A stretch of DNA of 64,000 bases from positions 2,678,501-2,742,500 of the forward strand of contig NZ_CP139707.1 in NCBI RefSeq assembly GCF_034377145.1, given 5' to 3'. How positions within the stretch are numbered: the first letter of the stretch is position 1; every line of letters begins with the position of its first letter. Positions 30,565-40,053 of this stretch are shown piece after piece. The notes beneath the pieces are model-generated. The model was not told the DNA's origin. It did not search any database and saw only the letters and a program-made list of their open reading frames with translations. Source of the DNA: Sulfitobacter sp. OXR-159. Lineage in GTDB: Bacteria; Pseudomonadota; Alphaproteobacteria; Rhodobacterales; Rhodobacteraceae. Made by a program: the position numbers and the translations under genes.

Positions 30565-31134
30565 ATGAAAAATCTCGTGCTCGGCTTCGTTTATACGCTG
30601 CTTGTCGCAGGTGCAAACCCCGCCCTTGCCGGAACGGCTGACATCGCGGGGCTGCGCGACGGGGACATGAAGAAACTTGTGATCCATGACGCGCCGCAAG
30701 CGGCCTCTGACGTGACCTTTGAGCGTGAGGACGATGGCGAAGCGATGTCGCTGGCGGATTACGAAGGCAAGGTCGTGTTGGTGAACTTCTGGGCCACATG
30801 GTGCGCGCCCTGCCGCAAGGAAATGCCGCAGTTGAACGCGCTCCAAAAGGAATTTGGCGGCGACGATTTTCAGGTGCTGACCATCGCCACGGGCCGCAAC
30901 TCTGAAGAAGGGATCAAGCGTTTCTTCGAGGAAGCCGGCGTCGACAGCCTGCCCCGCCACCGAGACCCGAAGCAGAAGCTCGCCAGCCAGATGGGCGTTT
31001 TCGGCCTGCCGATCAGCGTGCTTTTGGACCGTGAAGGGCGCGAGATCGCCCGGTTGCAGGGCGATGCGGAATGGGACTCTGAGAGCGCGCGGGCGATTAT
31101 CGCAGCGCTGATCAAAGAAGACGCAGAGAGCTAA
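30565..31134 (+). CDS. TlpA-like thiol:disulfide oxidoreductase
   Basis: A 189-residue protein with an N-terminal signal or anchor ([20 protein letters not shown]) and a thioredoxin domain. The active site WCAPC has Cys80 and Cys83, and the cis-proline is in GLPISVLL. TlpA-type proteins reduce periplasmic thiols, for example in cytochrome c or oxidase assembly. It starts 24 bases from the divergent argH start, with ribosome-binding site GGAGGG. Specific partners are unknown. Confidence 0.88.
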   Translation: MKNLVLGFVYTLLVAGANPALAGTADIAGLRDGDMKKLVIHDAPQAASDVTFEREDDGEAMSLADYEGKVVLVNFWATWCAPCRKEMPQLNALQKEFGGDDFQVLTIATGRNSEEGIKRFFEEAGVDSLPRHRDPKQKLASQMGVFGLPISVLLDREGREIARLQGDAEWDSESARAIIAALIKEDAES

Positions 31135-31170
31135 AGTTTAGCCGCAAGGTCGGGCGTCCGGGCCCGGCCC

Positions 31171-32244
31171 TTACGCCACATGCCGCAGGATCGCCGCCTC
31201 TGACGTGCTGAGATTGCGCCGCGCGAACCCGCCGTAGCTGTGCGGATCAGCCGCCAACTGCGGATGCGCCGCAAGCAGACGCGCCCGGTCCTGCGCGCCA
31301 AGACTGGTGAGCGGGGCCGAGGCGGGATGAAAGCTCTCGGTCTCGACCCCATTGGCCCACATCACCTGATGCTCGGCCAGCAACACGTGGATATAGGTCA
31401 CTTCGCGCAGAGACATATCGCTGGCCACGCTGCGCCCGTTAATCAGGTCTTTGGCCGCGACCAGCACCTCATCACAGTTGAACAGATCACGGGCCTGCGG
31501 GCCTTGCAGCACGATCCGGTGATCCGGCGAGACCAGCAGCGGGGCATCGGGCCGTGTGATCCCCAAAGCGCCGGGGCGGAACCGCACGGGGCGCAGATGC
31601 GGCATGGCGTGGAGCCGTGCGCCGCTCATCCGGCGGCTGCCGATCCACTCCAGCGGCTGCGCGCCGTTGTCTTTGGTCTGGATCAGATCCCCCTCGCGCA
31701 GATCTTCGATCAGGGCGCTGCCCATGGGCGTGCGGATGCGGGTGCCGGGGGTAAAGCAAATCACACCACCGCTTTCGGCCTCTGAAAGCTCATCGCGCTG
31801 CGGCTTGAGCGTGCTGTGCATCACCCAGAGTTCACAGTCACGCGGCGGCAATTCATCGACAAACATCAACAGCGGTGTGCGACCTTGGCCTGCGTCGATC
31901 AACGTAACCGTGTAGGTCCGCGCGCCGTTGGTGACCATAAAACTGTTGTCGAGCGGTGGGGCGGTATGGTCTCTACGCTGGGGTTTGGAAGGCATCACGC
32001 CGCCCTCCTCCAGCGCCGCGCCGATCAGGCGCTGCACCTTGCGGGCCGCGCGCTTGCGCAGCTGCTCTGCCCCGTCCGCCATATCCAGCCGCAACACATC
32101 GTTCGGCCCATCCACACGGAGAGTGTCCCCGCGCCACGCCCAGGCCGCGCCCAGTTCGAGCGACTGCACCGGTGCGGCCTCCAGACCGTCGATCTCTGTT
32201 TGCGACCAGCTGATAACAAACGTGCCTCGAAAGCCCGTTTTCAT
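31171..32244 (-). CDS. Hint-domain (Hedgehog/intein-like) protein
   Basis: A 357-residue protein. After an N-terminal beta-rich region to about residue 165, a Hint domain begins at VICFTPGTRIRTP and continues with LIEDLREGDLIQTKDNGAQPLEWIG and a later HQVMWANGVETES block. The first Cys is the usual nucleophile of Hint self-processing domains. Such proteins are abundant in Rhodobacterales, often with repeat-containing exported proteins, and their role is unresolved. The start MKTGFRGTFVISW was chosen because the longer frame reads into the promoter. Confidence 0.85.
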   Translation of the reverse strand: MKTGFRGTFVISWSQTEIDGLEAAPVQSLELGAAWAWRGDTLRVDGPNDVLRLDMADGAEQLRKRAARKVQRLIGAALEEGGVMPSKPQRRDHTAPPLDNSFMVTNGARTYTVTLIDAGQGRTPLLMFVDELPPRDCELWVMHSTLKPQRDELSEAESGGVICFTPGTRIRTPMGSALIEDLREGDLIQTKDNGAQPLEWIGSRRMSGARLHAMPHLRPVRFRPGALGITRPDAPLLVSPDHRIVLQGPQARDLFNCDEVLVAAKDLINGRSVASDMSLREVTYIHVLLAEHQVMWANGVETESFHPASAPLTSLGAQDRARLLAAHPQLAADPHSYGGFARRNLSTSEAAILRHVA

Positions 32245-32409
32245 TGCTGCTCTGCCTGCCTCACGTATTTTTATTAACCCCAGCCTACCAAAGCCGCTGC
32301 CCTCGCGAAAGATGGCATGAATGTGGCATTTCAATCTGTTGCAAATTGATCTTCATGCGCCCAGACGGACAAAGACACGCCGAACGCTTGTAAATCGCCA
32401 GCGTCTTGG

Positions 32410-32417
32410 TAACGTTA
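32410..32417. promoter_or_regulatory. Possible operator in front of the MarR-like gene
   Basis: The eight-base palindrome TAACGTTA lies 27 bases upstream of the start of the winged-helix regulator at 32445. MarR-type proteins commonly repress their own promoter through such palindromes. It is short, so chance occurrence is possible. Confidence 0.25.
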
Positions 32418-32444
32418 TTCAGGTCAAGCAGCCGGAGGCACCGC

Positions 32445-32972
32445 ATGTCGGAAGAAATTCCCCCCACCCCGTCGCGCCGCATCGTTTCGTCCCGGCATTT
32501 GGCCGAGGGCGACGGCTGGGAAGCCTCTGAACTCGAATACGGGATGATCATCGCCTATAACGCTTTCACCCGTTGGATGTCGCGCTGCATGGCGGCGGCG
32601 GGCAATGGGGATCTGACGCCGCTGGAAATCCTCGTGCTGCATAACGCCAATCACCGGGGCCGGGAAAAACGGCTGACGGATATCTGTTTTCTGCTGAACA
32701 TTGAAGACACGCATACGGTGAACTATGCGCTGCGCAAGCTGGTGAAAGCGGAACTGCTGAGTGCCGAAAAACGCGGTAAGGAGGTGTTCTATCGCACCTC
32801 CCCCGCCGGGGCCGAGCTGTGTGAGGCCTATCGCGCGATCCGTCAGGCGTGTTTTCTGGATGGCTTGCCGCGCACCGATATCTCGGGCGAGGAACTGCGA
32901 AAGATTGCGGCGCAGCTTCGGGCGATGTCGGGGCAATATGACCAAGCGAGCCGGGCTGCGGCCTCGCTGTAG
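32445..32972 (+). CDS. MarR-like winged-helix transcriptional regulator
   Basis: A 175-residue protein with an N-terminal helix (GMIIAYNAFTRWMSRCM), a winged-helix region (LTPLEILVLHNANHRG through VNYALRKLVKAELLSAEKRG) and a C-terminal helix. The layout fits the MarR/winged-helix family with dimerisation helices. Ligand and targets are unknown. It is preceded by GGAGG. It stands between the Hint gene and gap, and its stop is 39 bases from the gap stop (convergent). Confidence 0.8.
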   Translation: MSEEIPPTPSRRIVSSRHLAEGDGWEASELEYGMIIAYNAFTRWMSRCMAAAGNGDLTPLEILVLHNANHRGREKRLTDICFLLNIEDTHTVNYALRKLVKAELLSAEKRGKEVFYRTSPAGAELCEAYRAIRQACFLDGLPRTDISGEELRKIAAQLRAMSGQYDQASRAAASL

Positions 32973-33011
32973 AGCATGGGCGCGAGGGCTGCCCCCCGCG
33001 CCAGCTAAAGC

Positions 33012-34013
33012 TTAGATCAACGCGGCAATGGCACGCGCGGTGTCGTTCATGCGGTTCGAAAAACCCCATTCATTGTCATACCAGCTGACCACACGGATCA
33101 TGCCGCCATCGGTCACCCGCGTCTGTTCGGGCGCGAGGGTCGACGAATGCGGATCGTGGTTGAAATCTGCCGACACCAGCGGCGCGGGCTCATAGGCCAG
33201 CACGCCCTTAAGCGCGCCGTTAGATGCTTCTTGCATCGCCGCGTTCACCGCCTCTGCCGTAGCGGTTTTCTTGGGCATGACGCAGAGATCAACGAGCGAG
33301 ACATTGGCCGTCGGCACCCGCACGGCGGAGCCTTCGAGAACCCCTTTGAGATGCGGGATCACTTCGGAAATCGCGGCAGCAGCACCGGTTGATGTGGGCA
33401 CCATCGACAGGGCAGCGGCGCGGCCACGATAGGGGTCGCGGTGCGGGCTGTCATGGGTCGGCTGGTCGCCGGTATAGGCGTGGATCGTGGTCATATAGCC
33501 AGTCTCGATCCCAAAGGTGTCGTCGAGCACTTTGGCCACCGGGGCGAGGCAGTTGGTGGTGCAAGAGGCATTGGAAACGATCACGTCTTCGGCGGTCAGA
33601 TCTTGATGGTTCACGCCGTAGACCACGGTGCGATCCACGCCCTTGCCGGGGGCGGAGATCAGCACCCGCTTGCTGCCGTTTTCCAAATGTTTCGCCGCCG
33701 CGTCGCGTGTGGTGAAGAACCCGGTGCACTCATAGGCGACATCGACATCGCCCCACGGCAGTTTCGCCGGATCACGCTCTGCCGTCATGCGAATGGTCTG
33801 ACCTGCGACATGCAGGCTGCCGTCTTTCAATTCCGCATCCGCGGTCAGGCGGCCATGCACGGAGTCGTATTTCAGCAAGTGCAGCAGGTTCTCGGCATCG
33901 GTCAGGTCGTTGATGGCAACGACTTCGATCCCGTCAAAGCCGTTCTCGATCAGCGCGCGCAGCACGCAGCGGCCAATGCGGCCAAAGCCGTTGATGGCGA
34001 TTTTTGTGGTCAT
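33012..34013 (-). CDS. gap: Glyceraldehyde-3-phosphate dehydrogenase
   Basis: A 333-residue NAD-dependent dehydrogenase with the Rossmann motif INGFGRIGR at residues 7-15 and the catalytic cysteine Cys151 in SNASCTTNCLAP. Family stretches TGDQPTHDSPHRD and WYDNEWGFSNRM are normal. A palindromic operator lies 42 bases upstream of the start. Roseobacters often have more than one gap gene, so which pathway it serves is not clear from the window. Confidence 0.96.
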   Translation of the reverse strand: MTTKIAINGFGRIGRCVLRALIENGFDGIEVVAINDLTDAENLLHLLKYDSVHGRLTADAELKDGSLHVAGQTIRMTAERDPAKLPWGDVDVAYECTGFFTTRDAAAKHLENGSKRVLISAPGKGVDRTVVYGVNHQDLTAEDVIVSNASCTTNCLAPVAKVLDDTFGIETGYMTTIHAYTGDQPTHDSPHRDPYRGRAAALSMVPTSTGAAAAISEVIPHLKGVLEGSAVRVPTANVSLVDLCVMPKKTATAEAVNAAMQEASNGALKGVLAYEPAPLVSADFNHDPHSSTLAPEQTRVTDGGMIRVVSWYDNEWGFSNRMNDTARAIAALI

Positions 34014-34054
34014 GGTGAATCCTCCGGTGGCCCAGTTTCGGGCAGATTGGCGCG

Positions 34055-34066
34055 GTTAGCGCTAAC
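34055..34066. promoter_or_regulatory. Palindromic LacI-type operator upstream of gap
   Basis: GTTAGCGCTAAC is a perfect 12-base palindrome with central GCGC, of the form bound by LacI-family regulators. As I recall, a similar site is bound by CceR, the central-carbon regulator of Rhodobacter sphaeroides. It lies 42 bases upstream of the gap start codon. The assignment to a regulator is inference. Confidence 0.55.
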
Positions 34067-34103
34067 ATAACAGCAGGTGCAGAGGAGTTCAATCGGCCAT
34101 AGA

Positions 34104-34134
34104 AACGAAAACGGCGCCCGCTGGGGGGCGCCGT
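34104..34134 (-). terminator. Terminator of the transporter and deaminase operon
   Basis: ACGGCGCCC pairs with GGGCGCCGT around a six-base loop, followed on the minus strand by a T-rich TTTCGTTTC. It lies 25 bases after the stop of the deaminase-like gene. Confidence 0.75.
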
Positions 34135-34158
34135 CCTAGGTGTCGGTAAACGCTAGGT

Positions 34159-35439
34159 TTATGAATGTGCGCTATGGCGGCGGCGCACGCTGTCGGGCCG
34201 CCCGGGCAGGTTCAGCCGCGCGTCGTTGCGCGCCTGTTGTGAGATGACACGGCCCTTGGCCACCACGCAGAGTCGGTCAGGCCGCAGGCGCAGCGCCTCA
34301 ATCGGGTTGCCCGCGTCCAACACCACCAGTGAGGCGGTCGCGCCGACCTTGAGGCCATAGTCCTGCAAGCCCAGAATCCGCGCGTTCACATTCGTCACCA
34401 TGTCGAAACAGCGGTGCATTTCCTCGGGCGAGGTCATCTGCGCCACATGCAGCCCCATGAAGGCCACATCCAGCATGTCACCCGTGCCCATGGAATACCA
34501 CGGGTCCATGACGCAATCCTGCCCCCATCCGACGTCGATGCCCATGGCCTGCATCTCCTTCACGCGGGTCAGACCACGGCGTTTGGGATAGGTATCGTGG
34601 CGGCCCTGCAGGGTGATATTGATCAGCGGGTTGGGGATCGCGGCGACTTGGGCTTCGGCCATCAGCGGCAGCAGTTTTGAGACGTAGTAGTTGTCCATCG
34701 AATGCATCGAGGTCAGATGCGAACCGGCCACCCTGCCCTGCAGCCCGAGGCGTTGGGTCTCAAAAGCCAGCGTCTCGATGTGGCGCGAATGGGGGTCGTC
34801 GGTCTCATCACAATGCAGGTCGACCATGAGGCCGCGTTCGGCGGCGAGTTCGCAAAGTGCGGTGACGGAAGCAGCGCCATCGGCCATGGTGCGTTCAAAA
34901 TGCGGGATGCCGCCGACCACGTCGACGCCCATGTCGAGCGCGCGGATGGTGTTTTCATGCGCCGTCGGGTCGCGGTAGAGCCCATCCTGCGGGAAAGCCA
35001 CGAGTTGCAGGTCGATGTAGTCCTTCACCGCCTCGCGCACGTCGAGCAGGGCTTCGACGCCCAGAAGCCGGTCGTCGCAGGTGTCGACATGGCTGCGGAT
35101 CGCGAGAAGGCCCAGCGAGGCGGCCCAGTCGCAGTATTCTAGCGCGCGGGCTTTGACCTCGTCTTGGGTCATGACCTCTTTGAGTTCGCCCCAGAGGCCG
35201 ATGCCTTCGAGCAGGGTTCCCGAAGCGTTGATCCGCGGGGTCCCGTAGCTGAGGGTGGCATCCATGTGGAAATGCGGATCGACGAAGGGCGGGCTGACGA
35301 GGTCGCCGCTGGCGTCGATGGTCTCGCGCGCTTCAGCGGTAGAGAGGTCTTCGATGGCGGTGATTTTGTCGGCCTTGATGCCGATGTCGGTGCTGCGGCC
35401 ATCGGGCAGTGTGCCGCCTTTGATGATGAGGTCGAACAT
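34159..35439 (-). CDS. codA: Cytosine deaminase-like amidohydrolase
   Basis: A 426-residue metal-dependent amidohydrolase with the metal-binding start FVDPHFHMD and later HVDTCDD, DLHCDETDD and GQDCVMDPW, the arrangement of the CodA family. It likely deaminates cytosine or a related base. It is the last gene of an operon with a BMP-type ABC transporter for nucleosides or bases, which supports the substrate class. The exact substrate cannot be read from sequence. Confidence 0.88.
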   Translation of the reverse strand: MFDLIIKGGTLPDGRSTDIGIKADKITAIEDLSTAEARETIDASGDLVSPPFVDPHFHMDATLSYGTPRINASGTLLEGIGLWGELKEVMTQDEVKARALEYCDWAASLGLLAIRSHVDTCDDRLLGVEALLDVREAVKDYIDLQLVAFPQDGLYRDPTAHENTIRALDMGVDVVGGIPHFERTMADGAASVTALCELAAERGLMVDLHCDETDDPHSRHIETLAFETQRLGLQGRVAGSHLTSMHSMDNYYVSKLLPLMAEAQVAAIPNPLINITLQGRHDTYPKRRGLTRVKEMQAMGIDVGWGQDCVMDPWYSMGTGDMLDVAFMGLHVAQMTSPEEMHRCFDMVTNVNARILGLQDYGLKVGATASLVVLDAGNPIEALRLRPDRLCVVAKGRVISQQARNDARLNLPGRPDSVRRRHSAHS

Positions 35440-35495
35440 GGGGTTACTCGTGTGTTTGATTTGGCCCGGCGAAGGGCGTGGAGGGAAGCGTCAAC

Positions 35496-36440
35496 TCAGC
35501 GCTCCCCCTTGTTGAACGGCACCATCAGGGCCGCTGGCACCTGTGCCCGGCGGGACATCACGACCAGCGCGAGGATCGACAGGATATAAGGCGCCATCAG
35601 GAAGATCTGGTAGGGAATGTCGGCCCCGAGCGGCGTCTGCTGCACGCGGATTTGCAACGCGTCGAAGGCCGCGAACAGTACCGCGCCGAGCAGCGTCTTG
35701 CCCGGTTTCCACGAGCCAAAGACCACCAGCGCGATGCAGATCCACCCGCGTCCGTTGACCATCTCGAAGAAGAAGGAGTTGAACGCGCTCATCGTCAGGA
35801 ACGCCCCGCCCACGGCCATGAACCCGCTGCCGACCATCACCGCGCCGATGCGGATGGCGGAAACGCTGAGCCCTTGCGCCTCGACCGCCGCCGGGTTTTC
35901 GCCCGCCGCGCGCAGGGCAAGGCCCATGGGCGTGCGGTAAAGGACCAGCGTCACAGCGACGACCAGCACAAAGGCGAGATAGGTCAGCGGCGTTTGGTTA
36001 AAGAGCGCGGGGCCGATCACGGGGATGTCGGAGAGGATCGGGATTTCAAGCGGTTGGAAGGCTTCGATCTTCGGCGGCGAGGTGACCTCGGGCAGCGCCA
36101 GACGGTAGCAGTAGTAGGTCAGCGAGGTCGCCAGCAGCGTGATGCCAAGGCCGACGACATGCTGGCTGAGGCCAAAGGGCACCGTCAGCACCCCATGCAC
36201 CAAGCCAAAGGCCATGCCCGAGAGCATCGCCACCGCCACGCCGAACCACAGCCCGCCGCCGAGATAGACGGTGAGCCAGCCGGCGAAAGCGCCGACGACC
36301 ATGATGCCTTCGATGCCGAGGTTCAACACCCCTGCCCGCTCGCATATGAGCTCGCCCAGAGCGGCAAAGATCAGCGGCGAGGCGATGCGGATCGCGGCGG
36401 TCCAGAAACTCGCCTGAAGGAGAATGTCGAGAATATCCAT
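35496..36440 (-). CDS. ABC transporter permease, nucleoside/base uptake (second permease)
   Basis: A 314-residue permease with about eight to nine membrane segments, of the branched-chain/ribose-type BPD_transp_2 family used with BMP binding proteins. The start MDILDILLQASFWTAAIRIA and the motif GVLNLGIEGIMVVGAFAGW are typical. It lies one base from the paired permease and before the deaminase. Confidence 0.9.
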   Translation of the reverse strand: MDILDILLQASFWTAAIRIASPLIFAALGELICERAGVLNLGIEGIMVVGAFAGWLTVYLGGGLWFGVAVAMLSGMAFGLVHGVLTVPFGLSQHVVGLGITLLATSLTYYCYRLALPEVTSPPKIEAFQPLEIPILSDIPVIGPALFNQTPLTYLAFVLVVAVTLVLYRTPMGLALRAAGENPAAVEAQGLSVSAIRIGAVMVGSGFMAVGGAFLTMSAFNSFFFEMVNGRGWICIALVVFGSWKPGKTLLGAVLFAAFDALQIRVQQTPLGADIPYQIFLMAPYILSILALVVMSRRAQVPAALMVPFNKGER

Positions 36441-37489
36441 CAGTCGCGCCTCACCCGGAATTTGGTCAGCATGATCGCCAGCACCATCGCCAGAAGCGCT
36501 AGCGCCAGCATGATGTCGGCGAGGTAGGTCGGCACGCCCGCCGCGCGGCTCATGCTGTCGGCGCCGACGAAGATGCCCGCGACGAAGAGGGCGGCGACCA
36601 CCACGCCAAGCGGGTTCAGCAGCGCCAGCATGGCGACGATGATGCCCGTGTAGCCAAAGCCCGGCGAGATATCCAAGGTGAGGTTGCCCTTCAGCCCCGC
36701 CACCTCGGAAAACCCTGCGAGGGCCGCGAGGCCACCCGACAGCAGTGCGGTTTTGATGAGCGTGGCGTTGACCGGAATGCCCGCGAACCGCGCTGCCGCA
36801 GGGTTCAGCCCCACCGCGCGCATCTCGTAACCCAGCGTGGTACGGCGCTGGATCACCCAGACGACAAAGGCCGAGATCAGCGCGAGGCCGAAGCCCCAGT
36901 GCAGCCGCAACCCCTCGGCGATGCGCGGCAGTCGTGCCTCTGCGATCAGCCGCGCGGACTTGGGCCAGCCGAGGCCCATCGGGTCTTTCAATGACCCTTC
37001 GAGCAGCATGGAGACCCAGAGCAGCACGACGAAATTCAGCAGCAGCGTGGTGACAACTTCATCGACGCCAAAGCGGGTCTTGAGGAAGGTCGGCACCAAC
37101 AGCACCACGGCCCCCGCGAGCATCGCGGCCAGCGCAATGGTCGGCAGCAGCGCAAAGTTGGGCCAGGCCAGCGCACCGGTGCCCAGTACCACAGTGACCA
37201 CCGCGCCCATGTAAAGCTGCGCTTCGGCCCCGATATTCCACAGCTTCGCGCGGAAGGCGACCGCGACAGCCAGACCGGTAAAGATCAGCGGCGTGGCGCG
37301 GTTGAGGGTTTCCAGCGTGGCGAATTTGGAGCCAAAGGCCCCTTTGACGATCAAGCCCAGCACCGAGAACGGCTGCGCGCCTGCGATCATGGCCAGCAAA
37401 GACGCCACGACGACCGTGGCGAAAAGTGCCAGCGCAGGCAGGCCCAGCGAGCGGGTCCATGTGGGGTTGGCGATGGGCTCAAGCCGCAT
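36440..37489 (-). CDS. ABC transporter permease, nucleoside/base uptake (first permease)
   Basis: A 349-residue membrane protein of the same permease family, with the motif LWNIGAEAQLYMGAV and about eight to ten membrane segments. The start MRLEPIANP was preferred over a Met six codons earlier. It overlaps the end of the ATPase gene by 11 bases and ends one base into the next permease. Confidence 0.9.
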   Translation of the reverse strand: MRLEPIANPTWTRSLGLPALALFATVVVASLLAMIAGAQPFSVLGLIVKGAFGSKFATLETLNRATPLIFTGLAVAVAFRAKLWNIGAEAQLYMGAVVTVVLGTGALAWPNFALLPTIALAAMLAGAVVLLVPTFLKTRFGVDEVVTTLLLNFVVLLWVSMLLEGSLKDPMGLGWPKSARLIAEARLPRIAEGLRLHWGFGLALISAFVVWVIQRRTTLGYEMRAVGLNPAAARFAGIPVNATLIKTALLSGGLAALAGFSEVAGLKGNLTLDISPGFGYTGIIVAMLALLNPLGVVVAALFVAGIFVGADSMSRAAGVPTYLADIMLALALLAMVLAIMLTKFRVRRD

Positions 37490-39026
37490 GGGAGGTCTCC
37501 TCGAATCCATCGCCCGCCATCCAGACGCCCAGTTCGGCGGGGGTGAGCGCGCCGCGGGCGAAGCCGGGCGAGAGACGGCCTTCGGAGATCACGTGGATCA
37601 CGTCCGACAGCGCCGTGACCTCGTCAAGGTCTTCGGAGATCAGCAGCACCGCCGCCCCCCGGTCGCGGGCGGCGAGCAGTTGTTCATGCACGTAGGTCAG
37701 CGCCCCGATGTCGAGGCCGCGCACCGGCTGGTTGGCCAGCACCACCGAAGGCGCGGTCTCAAGCACGCGCCCCAAGATCAGCTTTTGCATGTTGCCGCCC
37801 GAGAGCAGCCGGATGCGGGTTTCCGGACCGGGGCAGCGCACGTCGTATCCCTTGATGATCTTGGCCGCGAAGTCGCGCGCGGCGCGCCAGTTCATCCAGC
37901 CGTGGCGGGAGAAACCGGGGCGGGAGTAGAGTTCAAGCACCGCGTTTTCGGTGAGGTCGAAATCGGCGATGGTGCCGGTCTTGTGGCGGTCTTCGGGGAT
38001 GCGGGCGATGCCTGCGCTGATGGCGGCATGGGGCGACCAACCGCGCGGGGCGTCGCCTTTCACGTGAAACGTGCCCGACGCGGGGCGGATCAACCCGCCG
38101 ATCAGGTCGGCCAGCGCGGTTTGGCCGTTGCCGGAGACCCCGGCAAGGCCAGTGATCTGGCCCGCACGCAACTCAAGATCGACGTTCTTTAGCCCCGGTG
38201 CAGAGCCGATATCGGGCGTAGAGACGCCTGACAGCGTGACCAACGCGGCACCCGGATCGGCACGGCGGACGACGGGGGCGGCGACTTCTGAGCCGACCAT
38301 CATCTGCGCCATCGCTGCACGGTCAGTCTCGGCTGTCTTGCCTTCGGCCACGAGCTTGCCATGGCGCAGCACCACGACGCGCGATGAGATCGCCATGACC
38401 TCATGCAGTTTATGCGAGATGAAGATCACCGAGAGGCCAAGCGCCACGGCTTTGCGCATGGTGGCGAAGAGGTCGTCGGTTTCTTGCGGAGTGAGAACGG
38501 CGGTGGGTTCGTCCAAAATCAGGATACGCGCCTCGCGGTAGAGGGCTTTGAGGATCTCGACCCGCTGCCGCTCGCCCACGCTGAGGCTGCCGACCTGTGC
38601 ATCGGGGTCCACCCTCAGCCCGTAGTCTTCCATTAGCGCAACAACCCGCTGCCGCGCCTGCGCCCGGCCGAAACCGGGGCGCCAGATCGAACGGGTGCCG
38701 AGCACGATATTTTCCAGCACGGTCATATTGTCGGCCAGCGTGAAATGCTGGTGCACCATGCCGACGCCCGCGGCCAGCGCGGCACGCGGATTGCCCGCAG
38801 GCAGACGTTGGCCGAAAACCTCAACATGGCCTTCGTCGGGGGTGTAATGTCCAAACAGGATATTCATCAGCGTGGTCTTGCCTGCGCCGTTTTCGCCTAG
38901 CAGGGCAATGACTTCGCCCTGCCGCAGATCAAAGCTGATCGCGTCATTGGCGGTGAGTTTGCCAAATCGTTTGGTAATATTATCGAGGCGCAGGACAACC
39001 TGCGCCTCGGATCTTGGATCGGTCAT
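37479..39026 (-). CDS. ABC transporter ATP-binding protein with two ATPase domains
   Basis: A 515-residue duplicated ABC ATPase. The first Walker A is GENGAGKT and the first signature SVGERQRVEIL, with Walker B ILILDEPTAVL. The second domain has the degenerate GVSGNGQT and signature LSGGNMQKLIL, as in the YufO/RbsA group. It energises the two permeases. It is adjacent to the BMP protein gene (the start overlaps its stop by one base). Confidence 0.92.
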   Translation of the reverse strand: MTDPRSEAQVVLRLDNITKRFGKLTANDAISFDLRQGEVIALLGENGAGKTTLMNILFGHYTPDEGHVEVFGQRLPAGNPRAALAAGVGMVHQHFTLADNMTVLENIVLGTRSIWRPGFGRAQARQRVVALMEDYGLRVDPDAQVGSLSVGERQRVEILKALYREARILILDEPTAVLTPQETDDLFATMRKAVALGLSVIFISHKLHEVMAISSRVVVLRHGKLVAEGKTAETDRAAMAQMMVGSEVAAPVVRRADPGAALVTLSGVSTPDIGSAPGLKNVDLELRAGQITGLAGVSGNGQTALADLIGGLIRPASGTFHVKGDAPRGWSPHAAISAGIARIPEDRHKTGTIADFDLTENAVLELYSRPGFSRHGWMNWRAARDFAAKIIKGYDVRCPGPETRIRLLSGGNMQKLILGRVLETAPSVVLANQPVRGLDIGALTYVHEQLLAARDRGAAVLLISEDLDEVTALSDVIHVISEGRLSPGFARGALTPAELGVWMAGDGFEETSHAA

Positions 39027-40033
39027 TAAGAGGACTTCGGTTCTTCGTCGTTGATGTCGACGGTGAAGGAGCCGTCCTTGATCGCCTGCTCGCGTTCCTT
39101 GACTAGATCAAGCGCCTCTTGCGGGACTTTGTCCTCGAAGGTGCCAAGCGGAGCCAGTGAAGACCCGCCCTCGGACATGAAGGAATAGCGGCCATAGTCG
39201 TCGGCCATGAACTCGCCTGCTTTGACGGCGGCAATGGCGGCATCAAGAGTTGGCTCGAAATGCCACAGGGCGGAGGCGACGACGGTTTCGGGGTACTCGG
39301 CTTGCGTGTCGATCACATTGCCGATGGCCAGAATGCCTTTTTCCTGCGCCGCGTCCGACACGCCGAAACGTTCGGCATAGAGCACGTCGGCCCCCTGCTC
39401 GACCATGGCAAAGGCGGTTTCCTTGGCCTTGGGCGGATCGAACCAAGAGCCGATGAAGCTGACCTGGAATTTGATATCGGGGTTCATTTCCGCAGCACCC
39501 GCCATGAAGGCATGCATCAGGCGGTTGACCTCAGGGATGGGGAAACCACCGACCATGCCGATGTTGCCGCTCTCGGTCATGGCACCGGCGATGATGCCCG
39601 ACAGATAGGCCGCGTCCTGAATGTAGTTGTCGAAGACCGCGAAATTGGGCAGCGCCTCGTCTTGCTTGAAGCTGGAGCCCATGAGGAAAGCGACCTCGGG
39701 GTAATCGGCAGCAACTTCGCGCGCTTCGGCTTCGGCACCAAAGACTTCGCCGACGATCAACTGGTTCCCGGCCTCGGCATATTCGCGCAGCACGCGGGCG
39801 TAGTCGGTGTTGGAGACGTTTTCAGTGAAGGTATATTCGATGTCGCCGCGCGCCTGTGCGGCTTCGGCCGCTTTGTGGATGCGGCTGACCCATTGCTGTT
39901 CGACCGGCACGGTATAGACGCCAGCGACTTTAAGCGGCTCGGCAGCCAGCGCGCCCTGTGGCAAAAGGCTGGCCCCGGCCAGCATGGCCGCCGTGCCCAA
40001 TAGGAAGCGGCGTGTGAGATTGCGTTGTGTCAT
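39026..40033 (-). CDS. BMP-family substrate-binding protein of the transporter
   Basis: A 335-residue binding protein of the BMP (basic membrane protein / Med) family, which typically carries nucleosides. The N-terminus TRRFLLGTAAMLAGASLLP has a twin-arginine and a hydrophobic core, so export may use Tat or Sec. Family stretches are KVAGVYTVPVEQQWVSRIH and GNIGMVGGFPIPEVNR. The start follows a GGGG ribosome-binding sequence. It heads the operon BMP-ATPase-permease-permease-deaminase. Confidence 0.9.
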   Translation of the reverse strand: MTQRNLTRRFLLGTAAMLAGASLLPQGALAAEPLKVAGVYTVPVEQQWVSRIHKAAEAAQARGDIEYTFTENVSNTDYARVLREYAEAGNQLIVGEVFGAEAEAREVAADYPEVAFLMGSSFKQDEALPNFAVFDNYIQDAAYLSGIIAGAMTESGNIGMVGGFPIPEVNRLMHAFMAGAAEMNPDIKFQVSFIGSWFDPPKAKETAFAMVEQGADVLYAERFGVSDAAQEKGILAIGNVIDTQAEYPETVVASALWHFEPTLDAAIAAVKAGEFMADDYGRYSFMSEGGSSLAPLGTFEDKVPQEALDLVKEREQAIKDGSFTVDINDEEPKSS

Positions 40034-40053
40034 ATTATATCCCCCGTTGGTTA

